NCBI RefSeq assembly: GCF_000283155.1
Contig: NW_004454175.1
Location: 111,919 to 175,918 of the forward strand
Direction: 5' to 3'
Length of the DNA: 64,000 bases
Source: Ceratotherium simum simum
Lineage: Eukaryota > Chordata > Mammalia > Perissodactyla > Rhinocerotidae
Positions 36,850-48,076 of this stretch are shown piece after piece (position 1 is the first letter of the stretch; every line of letters starts with the position of its first letter). Made by a program: the position numbers and the translations under genes. The notes under the pieces are model-generated. The model did not search any database and had not been told where the DNA came from. It saw nothing but the letters and a program-made list of their open reading frames with translations.

Positions 36850-37240
36850 TAATTAGTAACATTCCTGGAGTATTTACTGTGGTAAGTTCATACATGCATT
36901 ACTTCATTTCATTCTCACCACAACCCTGTGAGGTAGGTACTGCCATATCTCATCAAATCTAAGATGCCTTTGGTTTAAGTGAGCCATTATTGTATGCATC
37001 ACTAAGAAAGAAAAAATCCTGCCAATGAAGATTGTAAGATGCCATCAGTTGTAATACAGCCCCAATTTCAGTGATGCCTGAAGAAATGTGCATCTTAGAA
37101 TCCATGAACTACAACATCGTTATCAGTTTTACATATGAGGCAAGTGAGACAGAGAATTAAACAACTTACCTAAGATCATCTAGCTTATAGGTAGCAGAGC
37201 TGGGGTCAGAGCCCAGGTCTCTGACCATAGGTTTTATATT
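36850..37240 (-). repeat. MIR SINE, antisense, split by a MITE
   Basis: Left part 'aaccctgtgaggtaggtact' and right part 'agttttacatatgaggcaag' plus 'gagctggggtcagagcccag' join as one antisense MIR once the 162-bp insert at 36948-37109 is removed. Confidence 0.85.
36948..37109. mobile_element. Mariner/Tigger-like MITE inside a MIR
   Basis: The ends are imperfect terminal inverted repeats: tctcatcaaatctaagatg and, reverse-complemented, gttcatggattctaagatg. TA dinucleotides at 36946-36947 and 37110-37111 would be the target duplication. About 162 bp, no coding capacity. Family name not certain. Confidence 0.6.
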
Positions 37241-37410
37241 CATGACTGGTATGTTTGTGCTTCCACAGATGCTTTCATTAAGAGACTTAGGAGTATTTAG
37301 AAGTGAAACTTCACTGGATAGTTTATCTATATTTGACCTATTAAAATTAAGTTGAAATTGCCTTTTCAAAATTTACACATAATCAGAAATCATAATTGAA
37401 ACCCATTCAA
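37241..37410. other. Intron 2, nothing recognised
   Basis: Short AT-rich spacer. Confidence 0.4.
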
Positions 37411-37414
37411 CTAA

Positions 37415-37975
37415 AGCAGAGTCAAGAACATAGGGCCAAACACAATAATATAAAAAGGACATGAAGAGATATTTCACAAAAAATAGGACATTTACTGTTG
37501 ATAAAAACTAATGCAAATACTCACTCTTGGTGAGAGCTGGGGAAGTGGATATTCTCTTAAATTGTTGGTAGAAGCATGAGCTGATGCACTTCTAAAGTGC
37601 ATCTTTGCATTATGTATCAAAACATGCATACTTTTTGACCCAAGCATTTCACAACAAAGAATATATCCAAAGAAGATATCCTAATATTGCCCTAACCTTA
37701 TGGGCAAACAAGTACATCTGATAAATGTAAAGAGATGTCTTTATAGTCATGAAAAATTAGAAACAACCTAAATGTTCAACAATAGAGGACTGGGTAAATA
37801 AATTCTGGTATCTCATTCAATGAAAATTAATCTGTTATGGAAAACCAGGATCTAAATCCATATTTATTGACAAGGAAAAATGTTCATGATATATCTTTTT
37901 AAAAAAATAAAGCAGCTTATAGACAATATATACTTGCTTACTGGAGAACTGCTTTGAGATGATATCCACTTAATT
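37415..37975 (+). mobile_element. L1M 3' region, diverged
   Basis: 'ggacatgaagagatatttca', 'aaattgttggtagaagcatg', 'caaagaatatatccaaagaa' and 'aaacaacctaaatgttcaac' match L1 ORF2 end; frames are gone. Confidence 0.75.
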
Positions 37976-39236
37976 TCTGTCATTATCAAAAACAAAAAAC
38001 AAAGAGGGTTATGAGACTACCTCAGTATTTTTATGCTGTCAAGGGGAAAGTGACATCCACGTTTTTACCCTGGACTCTGGAATGAGTCCCTTCACCTCTC
38101 TGGTTCCCTCCTCTGTACAATGAAAAGACTAAAAAAATAGAATGATTAGAATCTTTCCAGTTCTAAAATTTAAATGCAGATTCACTAAATATCAGAATTA
38201 AATATGACAGGAGGATGTGTTGGATCCCATCCAAAGCATGTTAGCTAACTGAGGTGCCGTGTTAGGCTGTGATGGGGCTAGCTAGGACAGTGCTGAATGC
38301 CTTGCTAGGAAGGTGCTCCCCATGGGACGGCTTTGCATTTCTGTTCCTGGGCAGGGCAGACTGTCTATAGATAAAATGAGATCAGCAGTGAGAGAGGGAA
38401 AGCCTGGCTAATGGTTGTTACTGCTATTGGGGTATCATCACGTAGTGTAAAACACAAACTTTAACTGCACCAGGATTCAGAATTTGACAAGATTTTAGAA
38501 CCTACCAAAATTCTACTGAAACATGTGGCTATGACTAAAACAAATAAGATGCTTTCTAAAACAGATCTTGACTTGTCTGTCAGCACTTTTGAAAACAATG
38601 TGCATGCAGTTTCTCAGGGATTATAATTACTTCACATAGTAGTGGCATTTGTGCAGAGTTTTTATCTGCCTGGATAAAACCTTTGGCTATGTCTTCTAAT
38701 TTGGTAAAAATAACAGTACCAGTGGCAGCCCAAAGATCTTAAATCATCCTTGTGCATACACTCATTTTGTTTTTCTGCTCTGGCTTTTACCTACTAGAGG
38801 GGATAATGCATTGTCTCCAGGGAATTCAGAGACTATCCTGTGTGCCTTATAGAATATAAAGGAGATTGAGTAATACACACACACACAAAGTTACATATAT
38901 AGTACTTGACATTAGGTGCTCCATTAAACAATGAAGTGCCACAGTGTACCAGTTCTTCAGGACATGTTGCCATGGATACCCAGTGTGATGGAGATGTGGA
39001 AAGAGTTGCTTAGGAATTCAACGATTTCATTTTGAGGTGGAGTGGAAAATAAACTGTCCAGAGATAGGATCCATTAAACCAGTTGTACATACAAATAGTT
39101 GTTTTCAAAATTGTCAATTAAAAGGAAAACATGTTTCAAAGTGAGTATCAATTAATGACAGTTATTTTATATTGTCTATTGTTTTGTAAGCCAAAAGGCT
39201 GAGCAGAATTCTTCATTTCAGCTAGGAAATTATGTG
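37976..39236. other. Intron 2, single-copy-looking
   Basis: No exon or repeat recognised except a short CA run near 38875-38887. Confidence 0.45.
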
Positions 39237-39252
39237 GTATAGAGATATTCTT

Positions 39253-39502
39253 TTTTTTATTTTATTTTTTTGTGAGGAGATCAGCCCTGTGCTAACATCT
39301 ACCAATCCTCCTCTTTTTTTGCTGAGGAAGACTGGCCCTGGGCTAACATCTGTGCCCATCTTCCTCCACTTTATGTGCGACGCTGCCACAGCATGGCTTG
39401 CCAAGCAGTGCGTCTGTGCGTGCTGGGATCCGAACCGGCGAATCCCGGGCCGCCGCAGCAGAGCGCGTGCTCTTAACCACTTGTGCCACCAGGCCTGCCC
39501 CG
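39253..39502 (-). mobile_element. ERE SINE with target duplication
   Basis: Modules 'agatcagccctgtgctaaca' and 'gaagactggccctgggctaa', 'ccacagcatggcttgccaag', B box gatccgaacc, head ending 'gccaccaggcctgcccc'. Flanks tagagatattctt (39240-39252) and tagaaatattctt (39503-39515), 13 bp, one mismatch. Open frames on both strands are within the SINE. Confidence 0.94.
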
Positions 39503-39515
39503 TAGAAATATTCTT

Positions 39516-40019
39516 AAAAGAAAACATTTTAGTCAAAGATGAATAAAACTCAAAAAATCAAGTGTAGAGATACAGAAGGATGGCAGTAGGATAGTAGGAG
39601 GCAAGTCCTCTGAGGGTGTGCTCAGATGCACTCAGTATTGTGAAGCCTTAGGCAGCCTTTGGATTGATTACAAAACAAAGATTTGGGAAAGGAGCGTTTT
39701 AAGAACTAATAAGATGTGACAGAAGCAGTAGTAAGGATGGCAGCTAACTAGGTTGATGTGATTTCGTGTCCCCTCCTGAGTCCAAGAGTAGTTTGCAACC
39801 AGGACTAATTCTGCTTCTTCGATTTACTGGAGACCTTCCTGATTTCACCCCCAACCCTTCCCAGTGGAATTCTTATCTCTAATCGAATGGATTCCAAAAC
39901 AAGGTCCTTGGAATGAAAGGACAGGGCTCCTAAGGAAATGGGTGTTCATCCAGCTGTATTCTCAACTGTATAAATTTTGTTGACAATAGAAAAATTTTTT
40001 GGAATTGGTGCTCCCTTAT
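39516..40019. other. Intron 2, nothing recognised
   Basis: No exon or repeat recognised. Confidence 0.4.
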
Positions 40020-40560
40020 CTCCGTCTCTGCTTCCCTTGACTCAAGTCTCTCTTTCTAGCATCTAGCAATTTTCCTTTCTGATCCATCTGCCATGTGGAC
40101 ACCAAATTTAAAAAAAAAAAAAGGAAAAACAGATCAGATCATGTCATTTCTGCACCAGAAACTTTTGAGGGTTCTCCATTACCTATAGAGTAAATTCTAA
40201 CTCCTTAATATGACATTAAGCCCTTTAAAAAAATTCACCCCCAACAAAGCCTTTCAGTCGCTTCTCCTGCTGCCTTCCCCTCGTGCAGGCTGTATATCAG
40301 CTTCATGAGGGGACAGAACGTTCTCCAAATGGGCAGTGCGCTCTCCTGCCTCCAGCTGAAATGCATTTCTACCCGCTCCCAGCCTGTCAGAAGCCTGTTG
40401 TCCTTAAAATACCCCTCCTTAAAAGCTCTCCCTGCTCTCCTCCCCTCCCCGCAGTGGAGTGAAATTTTCCCTCTGTGTTTTCATAGAACTCTGTTTACAC
40501 CTCTATGGAGCACTTGATTTAGATTGCTTTTGTAAGACTTTCCTCTACCCTCATCAGGAT
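40020..40560 (+). repeat. L2 LINE fragment
   Basis: 'cagatcagatcatgtcattt', 'gggttctccattacctatag', 'taaattctaactccttaata' and 'cttctcctgctgccttcccc' follow the L2 3' region. The 70-codon frame at 40305 is part of it. Confidence 0.75.
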
Positions 40561-40564
40561 TTGT

Positions 40565-40815
40565 AAAGTGGTGGTTAGAAGTACAGGCTTGGAAGTGGTC
40601 GTCCTGGGTTTGAATCTATCTCAGCTGTTCCACTGATTAGCTTTGTGACCCGGGGCAAGTTACTTAACCACCGGTTCTCACTTTCTTCATCTGCAAGCTG
40701 GAGATAACATGGGTAGCTCTCTCATAGGCTTGTTAAAGGAGTTAAAAGAGTTAACGCTGCAAGAAGCGTTCAGCACAATGCCTACCAGGTAGTAAGTATT
40801 AAACAAATGTTAGAA
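40565..40815 (+). repeat. MIR SINE
   Basis: 'gtggttagaagtacaggctt', 'gtttgaatctatctcagctg', 'gacccggggcaagttactta' and 'gttcagcacaatgcctacca' in MIR order. Confidence 0.9.
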
Positions 40816-40936
40816 ATATACACTGTATATATCTTTTTATCTCTTCCACTTCCCAGCTCTCAACAGTACTTTACGTACAGTAAGCACTCAAAATATTTAT
40901 TGATTAAAATCTGTGGCTTATTTTTATGGAGTCCTT

Positions 40937-41242
40937 TTTTTTTTTTTTTGTGAGGAAGATCAGCCCTGAGCTAACATCCATGCCAATCCTCTTTTTGCTG
41001 AGGAAGACCAGCTCTGAGCTAACATCTATTGCCAATCCTCATCCTTTTTTTCCCCAAAGCCCCAGTAGATAGTTGCATGTCATAGTTGCACATCCTTCTA
41101 GTTGCTGTATGTGGGACACTGCCTCAGCATGGCTGGAGAAGCAGTGCGGCGGTGCACGCCCGGGATCCGAACCCGGGCGCCAGTAGCGGAGCGCCAGTAG
41201 TGGAGCGCGCACACTTAACTGCTAAGCCACGGGGCCAACCTC
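40937..41242 (-). mobile_element. Composite ERE SINE with both tail modules
   Basis: Carries two gaggaagatcagc-type modules and also the 'gccccagtagatagttgc' module, then B box gatccgaacccgg and the head. Near 41180-41207 a unit 'gcgccagtagcgga' is tandemly repeated. Flanks tatggagtcctt (40925-40936) and tatggagtcctt (41244-41255) are a perfect 12-bp duplication. Confidence 0.94.
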
Positions 41243-41255
41243 CTATGGAGTCCTT

Positions 41256-41765
41256 AATAAGTGTCTCTCTACTAAGCAGGTGATGGAGATATATAAAATT
41301 TAGGTATCAATATTTTTAAATGCTTTACATTAATATTTGTGGGTTTGAAGAGGCCAAGTATGGTGAAGAATACATATTTTACATGTAACTCCTAAATTTA
41401 GGAAGACAGTGTATTGGCAAAGCAGCGTGAACTTCTCAGAGTCCTTTACCCATAGAGCTGATGTCATTGTTTATATCCAGGGTAATAAAAGTGGATATGA
41501 TCTGGGTAACATGTGGAGGGTTGACGCATGATTTGGAAACTCCAAATTCACACTAACTTCCTGGAAGAAGCTCTCATGATAACCATTAAGAGAAAGGACG
41601 AAGTGAAAGGAGTGGGGAGGCCAGAGTTTAATGCAAAGAGTGAGAGTCACTCAGGGACTATAGCATCTATAGTCCTTTAGAATTTTAAATACGGTCATAA
41701 AATGAAGAGACAATTGAAAACATACCTTCATAAAACTATAGAAACTTAAAGTTGAAAAGGACCCC
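41256..41765. other. Intron 2, nothing recognised
   Basis: No exon or repeat recognised. Confidence 0.4.
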
Positions 41766-41767
41766 AC

Positions 41768-41975
41768 AAATCCAGTTTTTCTAATTTTGGCTGCACATCA
41801 GAATGACCTGGTGGGCTTGTTAAAATACATGTAGCTTGGCTCTACTCCAAGAATTCTGAGTCAGTAGTTCCAGAATAAAGCCTAGGCACTTGTGTATGTG
41901 TGTATTTTTTTTTTTTAAGCATTTGTCCCTGATGTAGCAAGTCAGTGGACTGGCATTTAGGAACCAGTGATCTAC
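41768..41975 (+). repeat. MER5A-like hAT-Charlie element
   Basis: 'ggctgcacatcagaatgacc', 'ggtgggcttgttaaaataca', 'aattctgagtcagtagttcc' and 'aataaagcctaggcac' follow the MER5A order. Confidence 0.85.
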
Positions 41976-42079
41976 CACGCACAGACATTCTCAATATGGG
42001 ATTATTTTCTACATCGTCTGGTTATCTGGACACTTTAAATACCTCTGGTAATAGGAACTTTAAAACACCCTTTCATCTT

Positions 42080-42255
42080 TTGCATTGTTCTCTTTTAAAG
42101 GCCTTACTTGGTTTTAGTTGGAATTTGCTACCCTTTAACTCTGCCCGTTGTTTCTCGTGCTATGCACTGGAGCCACGTAAACTGGGTCTTGTACCTCCTC
42201 CATCTGGCAGCCGTCAGATATTTGGAGGCAGCTATGATGTCCTTTTTAAACTTTC
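42080..42255 (+). repeat. Ancient mammal-wide repeat, copy 3 of an unnamed family
   Basis: 'tgcactggagccacgtaaac', 'gatatttggaggcagctatg' and 'atgtccttttt' parallel copy 2 at 15800. Confidence 0.5.
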
Positions 42256-42304
42256 TTTTATTTAGGCTGTAGAGCCCTCTCCATTGTTATCGTGCTGTGG
42301 TTTC

Positions 42305-42650
42305 AACTTAATGCAGAAGCCATTTATTAAGTACCTACTATATGCCAGAACTGTGCTGGAAGTTGCAGGACCCACAGGGATCTTACAGTTGAACTGGGAG
42401 AGAGAAACTTGTAATATATCTTCAGTGCAGAGGCAGTGGTTTCAGGTGGGGGTTCTGGGTCAGGCCTGTGTTGGAATCCCTAGCTCAGCCATGTAACTAC
42501 CGTAGTCTTTAGACAAGCTCTTTCTGCTCTGGTTTCCTCATTTCTAAAGTAAGGACACTAACAGGACCTGCCTCAGAGTACCTTTGGGGGATTTAAAGAT
42601 TTTCCGTACAAGGGTTGGCATGTAGGAATTGCTGAATACATTTTGGTTCA
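42305..42650 (+). repeat. Old repeat followed by a MIR fragment
   Basis: 42305-42400 has 'taagtacctactatatgcca' of the tatgtgccag class. 42445-42650 has 'tggaatccctagctcagcca', 'ctggtttcctcatttctaaa' and 'gacctgcctcagagtacc' of a sense MIR. Confidence 0.65.
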
Positions 42651-43192
42651 ACAATATCCTACAGGTTTTAATAGTGATAGGAACAAGGAGTATGGATTAC
42701 TATTTGGAAGGCAAAGTTTATATGACACTGAAGTTAAAATATTAAAATAAAGTTTCCATGTACAAATTAGATGAATTTGTACACACTTTTACAAGTACCT
42801 AAAGAGCACTTAATCCTTGTGGAATTAAATGATTTTACTCATGTCCTATTCAACACTAACACTAATAATTTAGGTAGTATCTTATTCAGTTAATAAGACA
42901 GTAGGAAAAGTAGTTGACATATTAAAAGGTGCAATAGGAACAAGAACCTGAAAAGATTTCAACAGATTTAGAGCAGTGAGCTAATAGATGTAAATGAAAA
43001 ATCTTATACATAGATTCTGGAAAGCTAAGTGTAGGTAGAAGATGAGGAAGATACAGCTTAGGAGAAGGACATTTTATATTTGGCTTATTATGAGTTAAAA
43101 TGTGATATATTCACCAGAAAAGCTAATGTGATTTTTAAACTGTGATAAGAGAAATTTGAGATCCTGAATGATGATGACCCTGTTCTTTGTTT
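42651..43192. other. Intron 2, nothing recognised
   Basis: No exon or repeat recognised. Confidence 0.4.
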
Positions 43193-43207
43193 AAAGCAAT
43201 GCTCCTG

Positions 43208-43508
43208 GGCCGGCCCCGTGGCTTAGCGGTTAAGTGCGCGCGCTCCGCTACTGGTGGCCTGGGTTCAGATCCCGGGCGAGCACCGATGCACTGCTTCTCT
43301 GGCCATGCTGAGGCCACATCCCACATACAGCAACTAGAAGGATGTGCACCTATGACATACAACTATCTACTGGGGCTTTGGGGGAAAAAAAAAAAGGAGG
43401 AGGATTGGCAATAGATGTTAGCTCAGAGCCGGTCTTCCTCAGCAACAAGAGGAGGATTGGCATGGATGTTAGCTCAGGGCTGATCTTCCTCACAAAAAAA
43501 AAAAAAAT
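43208..43508 (+). mobile_element. Composite ERE SINE with both tail modules, perfect target duplication
   Basis: Head gggccggccccgtggctta, B box gggttcagatccc, 'gcaactagaaggatgtgcac', 'ctactggggctttggggg', then two hairpin modules (43396-43440 and 43449-43491). Flanks aaagcaatgctcctg at 43193-43207 and 43509-43523 match at all 15 positions. Confidence 0.97.
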
Positions 43509-43539
43509 AAAGCAATGCTCCTGTATTGCTCTTATTAAC

Positions 43540-43680
43540 AGGGATGTTGGGCAAGTCAGCTAACATCCCTGGAACTTAGCTTCTTCACCTATAAAATGGG
43601 GATAATTCCTGCCTAGTTATATTTCTGTTGAATTGTAAAGATCAAATATAATGAATGCAAGTGGTATTATTGTCACTTTA
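43540..43680 (+). repeat. MIR SINE fragment
   Basis: 'gttgggcaagtcagctaaca', 'cttcttcacctataaaatgg' and 'ggataattcctgcctag' are MIR 3' half; the ERE lies directly upstream. Confidence 0.75.
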
Positions 43681-46655
43681 GAGAATTTTGTCACATTTTT
43701 ATTCATATGGTTCAAAAGCCTTTTTCCTTAATATGACTAACATCACTAGTTTTTATTAACCATCCAGAATTTTAATTAACTGAAATTTAAATTAACTAAA
43801 ATCTTAGAGATTGTACCATGTACATTATTGTTCGTCTTGCTTTACATTTAGTAGAAATGTGGGCATCAAAGTAGTTGGGAAATGGCGAATTATTTTTTAC
43901 CTCTTTTAGTTTGTATGTTCACTGGCAAACCTAACTGTGTGCTAAAATGACTAAAGTAGTTTTGAATAAGTTGTACTGAATACCTTAACAGCATCAGCGC
44001 TAAGACGAGCTACAGCAGAAGCAGCACGAACCACCTCGTTGAATAAGCCTGTATTCCACTTTTAGGGAAAAAGGATACTCCAGGAATATAGCAAAAGAAC
44101 AGAGTGGTCTTTGCTTTTACACTGTTTGCTGCTGGTGGCTTGCGCTTTTTTGGGAGGGAGGAGGAAGGCTCGCTTTTCCAGTTCTCTCTATCTCTGCCTG
44201 TTTGTCTCTCTTTCCCTCTCTTATTCAGCTGTTATAACAATAAAAATGCATACCATGGAGATCAAGATCCTGCAGATTACAGTTCTTTCTAATTATGTTT
44301 TAAACCCAAACATAAAGATTAGAATCCTTTTACACACAATATGACGGTTTTCCATCAGCCTTAAATTGGCGTTTTGGATTGTGTTCTCCATAGCTGCCGA
44401 AGAGCCTCGATGGAGAAGGAGAGAGACACAGGGTGAAAAAGAAAGGAAGGTTCTAAATGACAGTCTTGAATAGTGTAAGTTCAATCCCTAAAACAAAAAG
44501 CAAGATCTTTTTTTTCCCCTAAATAACGTGCTCTCCAGCTTCACCTCTTATCCTGAGAAACATGAAAGAGAAAGTAAAAGAGGTGACCCAAATCACAGAG
44601 TGCCTTTGATAGGAGAAATTCAGCTGTTTTGAACACTTACAATCAAAGGAAGTGGTTTCCCTAATTACGTGAACTGTGTGAAATCTCTCAGAATAGCTCC
44701 TTCCACCCCAGGATCCCTTGCACTTTAGAAGTTTGCATAAAAGCTCACATGGAGAATCAGATGCAAAGTGTTTGATTCAGATTTTATTAGGCAGAAGGGT
44801 GCCCACATCCGTCCTGCAGTCCGCCAGCTGCTTAGGTTAGGACCACTATACCTGGTTTTGATGTGGATATCTTTCAGACCTGCAACATTAAGATCTTTGT
44901 TCTATCCTTTTCTTGCAAGAGGCACCACTTTTCGGGAGCAGTAGCTGTGGAAATTTTCAGAAGACTGGTCTTCCCAGTTTCTCTGTCAATCTAAAAAGGA
45001 TCCATGGCCGTGTTTGTAAACTTTGCATAGGAAAACATATTTCCTATGTTTGTTGCTGGAGAGTGTTAAAGTGTTATATTTTATTAAGCTCTTCGTTATA
45101 TTTTTTATATTTTAAATGTAATAATGATTTACCGTAAAATTTTCATGCAGAATTCCCCATTTACTATCAGAATCGAGACTAGGAATCTGCCAAAACACTT
45201 GGCCTAAAGAACAATAGTGATTATGGCTGTATTAAATCTTTTGTATTTTGATAGTCACCTTGTTCTGGAGGCATACAGTGTGGCTGGTGCAGGTTTGTAA
45301 AGAAGAGAATTAGAAATATCCTCAGTTCTCTGTTTGGGGAGGCAGCTGTCAGTACGAAGGCATAAGAAGACAGAAGCATCCATTTTAATTAAAATGTCAA
45401 CTTGAGAAGATTTTTTCCTGGATGAGTAATTTTATGTGTAAGGGAGATTATCTAGTAATCATATATAACAGTAAAAAAGAAATGTGTATGTTTTTCTTTT
45501 GTCTCCTTCTTTCCTTTCTTTCAGTGAATAAGTATGTTGCTATTACTGTATTTTATAGTCTGTTGAAAATTTGTGGGTCCTAAGAAAGAAATAGGAGTCC
45601 ATGAACAGAAACAGAGGAAATTTTATTTTGTCTAGTGTTTAAAGTACTGCCTAAAATTGTAACCCACATGAAATTTCCTAATACTAGGACTGTTAGTTCT
45701 TGGGCAGCAAGATTTAAGTAAAAGAAAATAAAAATGCTCTTCGACCAACCAACCTACAAAATTTAAACACTTACCTAGCAGTTTCTTTCTACTTTAACAA
45801 TCCTTATTTATTCCAGATAAATAGCTTATTTGAAAAGATACATAGATTAATAAATATTTGTAATTTTAGAGAGAATATTTAAAATCTGAAAGTATTCATG
45901 ATTATGAACTATGAGACTTTTTCTTTTTTGTGTGTTGTGAACTCCTAATTATGGATGGGTCAAAATTTGGCTATTTTCTGCATAGTCACATCAATATAAT
46001 AAGAGAAAGGAGTTTTGAAATACGATGAAGGATTGATACTGTGGTTGGTGTTTTGCTTAATAGGTAGGTTTGCATATAATTGTGAAAAGGTCTGTTATCT
46101 TAGAAATCTGATACAATACTCAGACTGAAAGTTTAATAGCTATTTTAGTCTGACAATCCCAAACCCTCATTTTACAAATCAGTAATCTGAAGTTGAGAAC
46201 CGTTATTCTGGGAGCAGGCAGTTGTAGGGCCAGGTCCTGGGTTTGCCAGTTTGGAGCTCTTGTCAGGAGCACACCGTCAAGTTCCTACTGCGTCTGTTAT
46301 TTTTTAAATGACATTCGGCTGCCTACCCTATGCTTGTTAAAAGAGAGACGGTTAAATATACTTGAATGATGGGCATTTGATAACACTTTAACATTAGCAG
46401 GAAAAGGTCATTTTGCTTTTCGTCTTCATAGTATTTCTAGCAGCTAGGGAAACAGTGCCACATAAATTACAATTCAGCTTCTTGTTGTAGATCAAGATTA
46501 TATCTGAATCATCCCAGATACTGATAAATATATATCTTTTGTTAAAATTCCACTTCTTCTCTGGAAAAATGGGTTCTATAATCCTTACCATTCAGAAGTC
46601 TGTTTAATGACTGGTTTCAATAACTTTCACCCAGTATCCCTTGCATTATCCTCAA
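43681..46655. other. Intron 2, 3 kb single-copy-looking
   Basis: No exon with splice borders. 43980-44480 is less AT-rich than its surroundings, with CpGs ('atcagcgctaagacgagc'), and is a candidate conserved non-coding element. Open frames here have no recognisable product. Confidence 0.4.
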
Positions 46656-46657
46656 AT

Positions 46658-46830
46658 GATAATAAATAATATTGTTCACATAGTGCTTTTACCATTTACA
46701 AAGCACTGTTACTTATGTTATTTCCTTTACAAATGGTGAAACAGGTTCAGCATGATTCCCAGAATTATACTAGAGAAACCAGAGCTTAATCTTAGGTTTT
46801 CTGGCTCTGGATCCAGTGCTCTTTACACTT
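46658..46830 (-). repeat. MIR SINE, antisense
   Basis: 'catttacaaagcactgttac', 'aatggtgaaacaggttcagc' and 'tctggctctggatccagtgc' in antisense MIR order. Confidence 0.75.
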
Positions 46831-46834
46831 GATA

Positions 46835-47055
46835 GAATCTCAGCTTTGGAAAAGACCTTAATTGACCATATTTCTGATGCCTGAATCTCCTCTGCAGCAT
46901 TCCTGCCAAAAATGGGCATTTAGCTTCTGTTTGAATTCTGATTACTAATGATGGAGAACTCACTAACCCCCTGGGACAGTCTGTTTCACCTCTGGAAAAC
47001 TATGACCATCAGAAAATTCTTCTCTGAGTTATTCTGAGTCTATACCACATGCTAA
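46835..47055 (+). repeat. Ancient mammal-wide repeat, copy 4 of an unnamed family
   Basis: 'gcttctgtttgaattctgat', 'taatgatggagaactcacta' and 'ctgggacagtctgtttcac' match the core seen at 960-1190. Confidence 0.55.
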
Positions 47056-47690
47056 CAGTACATCTTTGGCCAAGCATAAAAGGAATAATGTAATACCATA
47101 ATGTGATTTTAAAAAACAACATTAAAATTATACTTCTCAAACTCTTACCAAATGACATGTATTAAGTGCCTGATAGTCCCCAACTCTTATCTTATTTATA
47201 AGTAATGTAACTCCATTTATTGTAGCTTTTTAGTTTTCTGTGAACTTTTAAAAAGTTTTTTCTTGCTTTTTGGAATCTTTTCCTAGTGAGCAGTTCTTAC
47301 TTAAGTAAAGGAACCCCGTTTGGATATATATATTAATAATAGAAAAGTAGATTCCTCAATATTATATTTTACTTTACACACTTCATTATCATGCTTCTTT
47401 AAGTTTCTGCTTTTATCCACTTGTTCACTGTGCCCCTGCTATACCTCAGCCAGATATTTTCATGTTATTTTTATTTCCAAATTTCATTTTTTATATTAAA
47501 AAAGTGATACATGTTCATTGTAAAAGAAATCAAACATTACAGCAGTGTATAAAGTAAAAAAGCAAAAATTTTCTCCTCCCTGCAATCCTGTACTCTAAAA
47601 CTTATCAGTTTGTGAATAACTTTCCAGATTGATTTTTTGCCTCTGCATTTACAACTATACTAATACTTTTTCCCCCCATGAAAAATGGAT
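47056..47690. other. AT-rich intron, possible very old repeat at 47495-47680
   Basis: 'gtgatacatgttcattgtaa' and following stretches have repeat texture, but I cannot name the family. Confidence 0.35.
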
Positions 47691-47694
47691 CATA

Positions 47695-48005
47695 TAAAAA
47701 TGGGTAGCATCAGGGAAATTTGTGGTGAAAGTGTCTGTATCTTGACTGTGGTGGTGATCACTTGAATACACGTAGGATAAAATTGTGTAGAACTAAACAC
47801 AAAAGTGCACATAAAACTAGTGAAATCTAAATAAGGTCTACGGATTGTATCAATGTCAATTTCCTGGTTATGATATTGTATTATAGTTATGCAAGGTGTT
47901 ACTATTAGGGTAAACTGGGTAAAGAGCATATAGGATCTGTCTGTATTATTTCCTATAGCTGCATCTGAATCTATAATTATGTTAAAATAACAAGTTAAAA
48001 AATTG
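47695..48005 (+). mobile_element. L1M 3' UTR fragment
   Basis: 'tcaatgtcaatttcctggtt', 'atgatattgtattatagtta', 'caaggtgttactattagggt' and 'gcatctgaatctataattat' are standard L1 3' UTR. The 127-codon minus frame across it and the CA repeat is an artefact. Confidence 0.85.
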
Positions 48006-48017
48006 GATCGTGCTGTT

Positions 48018-48076
48018 TTATATATATATACACACATATATATATATACACACACATACACACACACACACACACA
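48018..48076. repeat. TA/CA microsatellite
   Basis: Alternating TA and CA runs, ending in an uninterrupted CA stretch; likely polymorphic. Confidence 0.93.

Noticed and set aside
39222..39546. 104-codon frames on both strands
   Set aside because: Entirely within an ERE SINE.
40920..40936. 'tttttatggagtcc' resembling the next MAP3K20 exon (FYGVI region)
   Set aside because: Only a few bases agree; it is the target-site flank of an ERE and no kinase codons surround it.
47690..48073. 127-codon minus-strand frame
   Set aside because: Built from a CA/TA microsatellite and an antisense L1 3' UTR.
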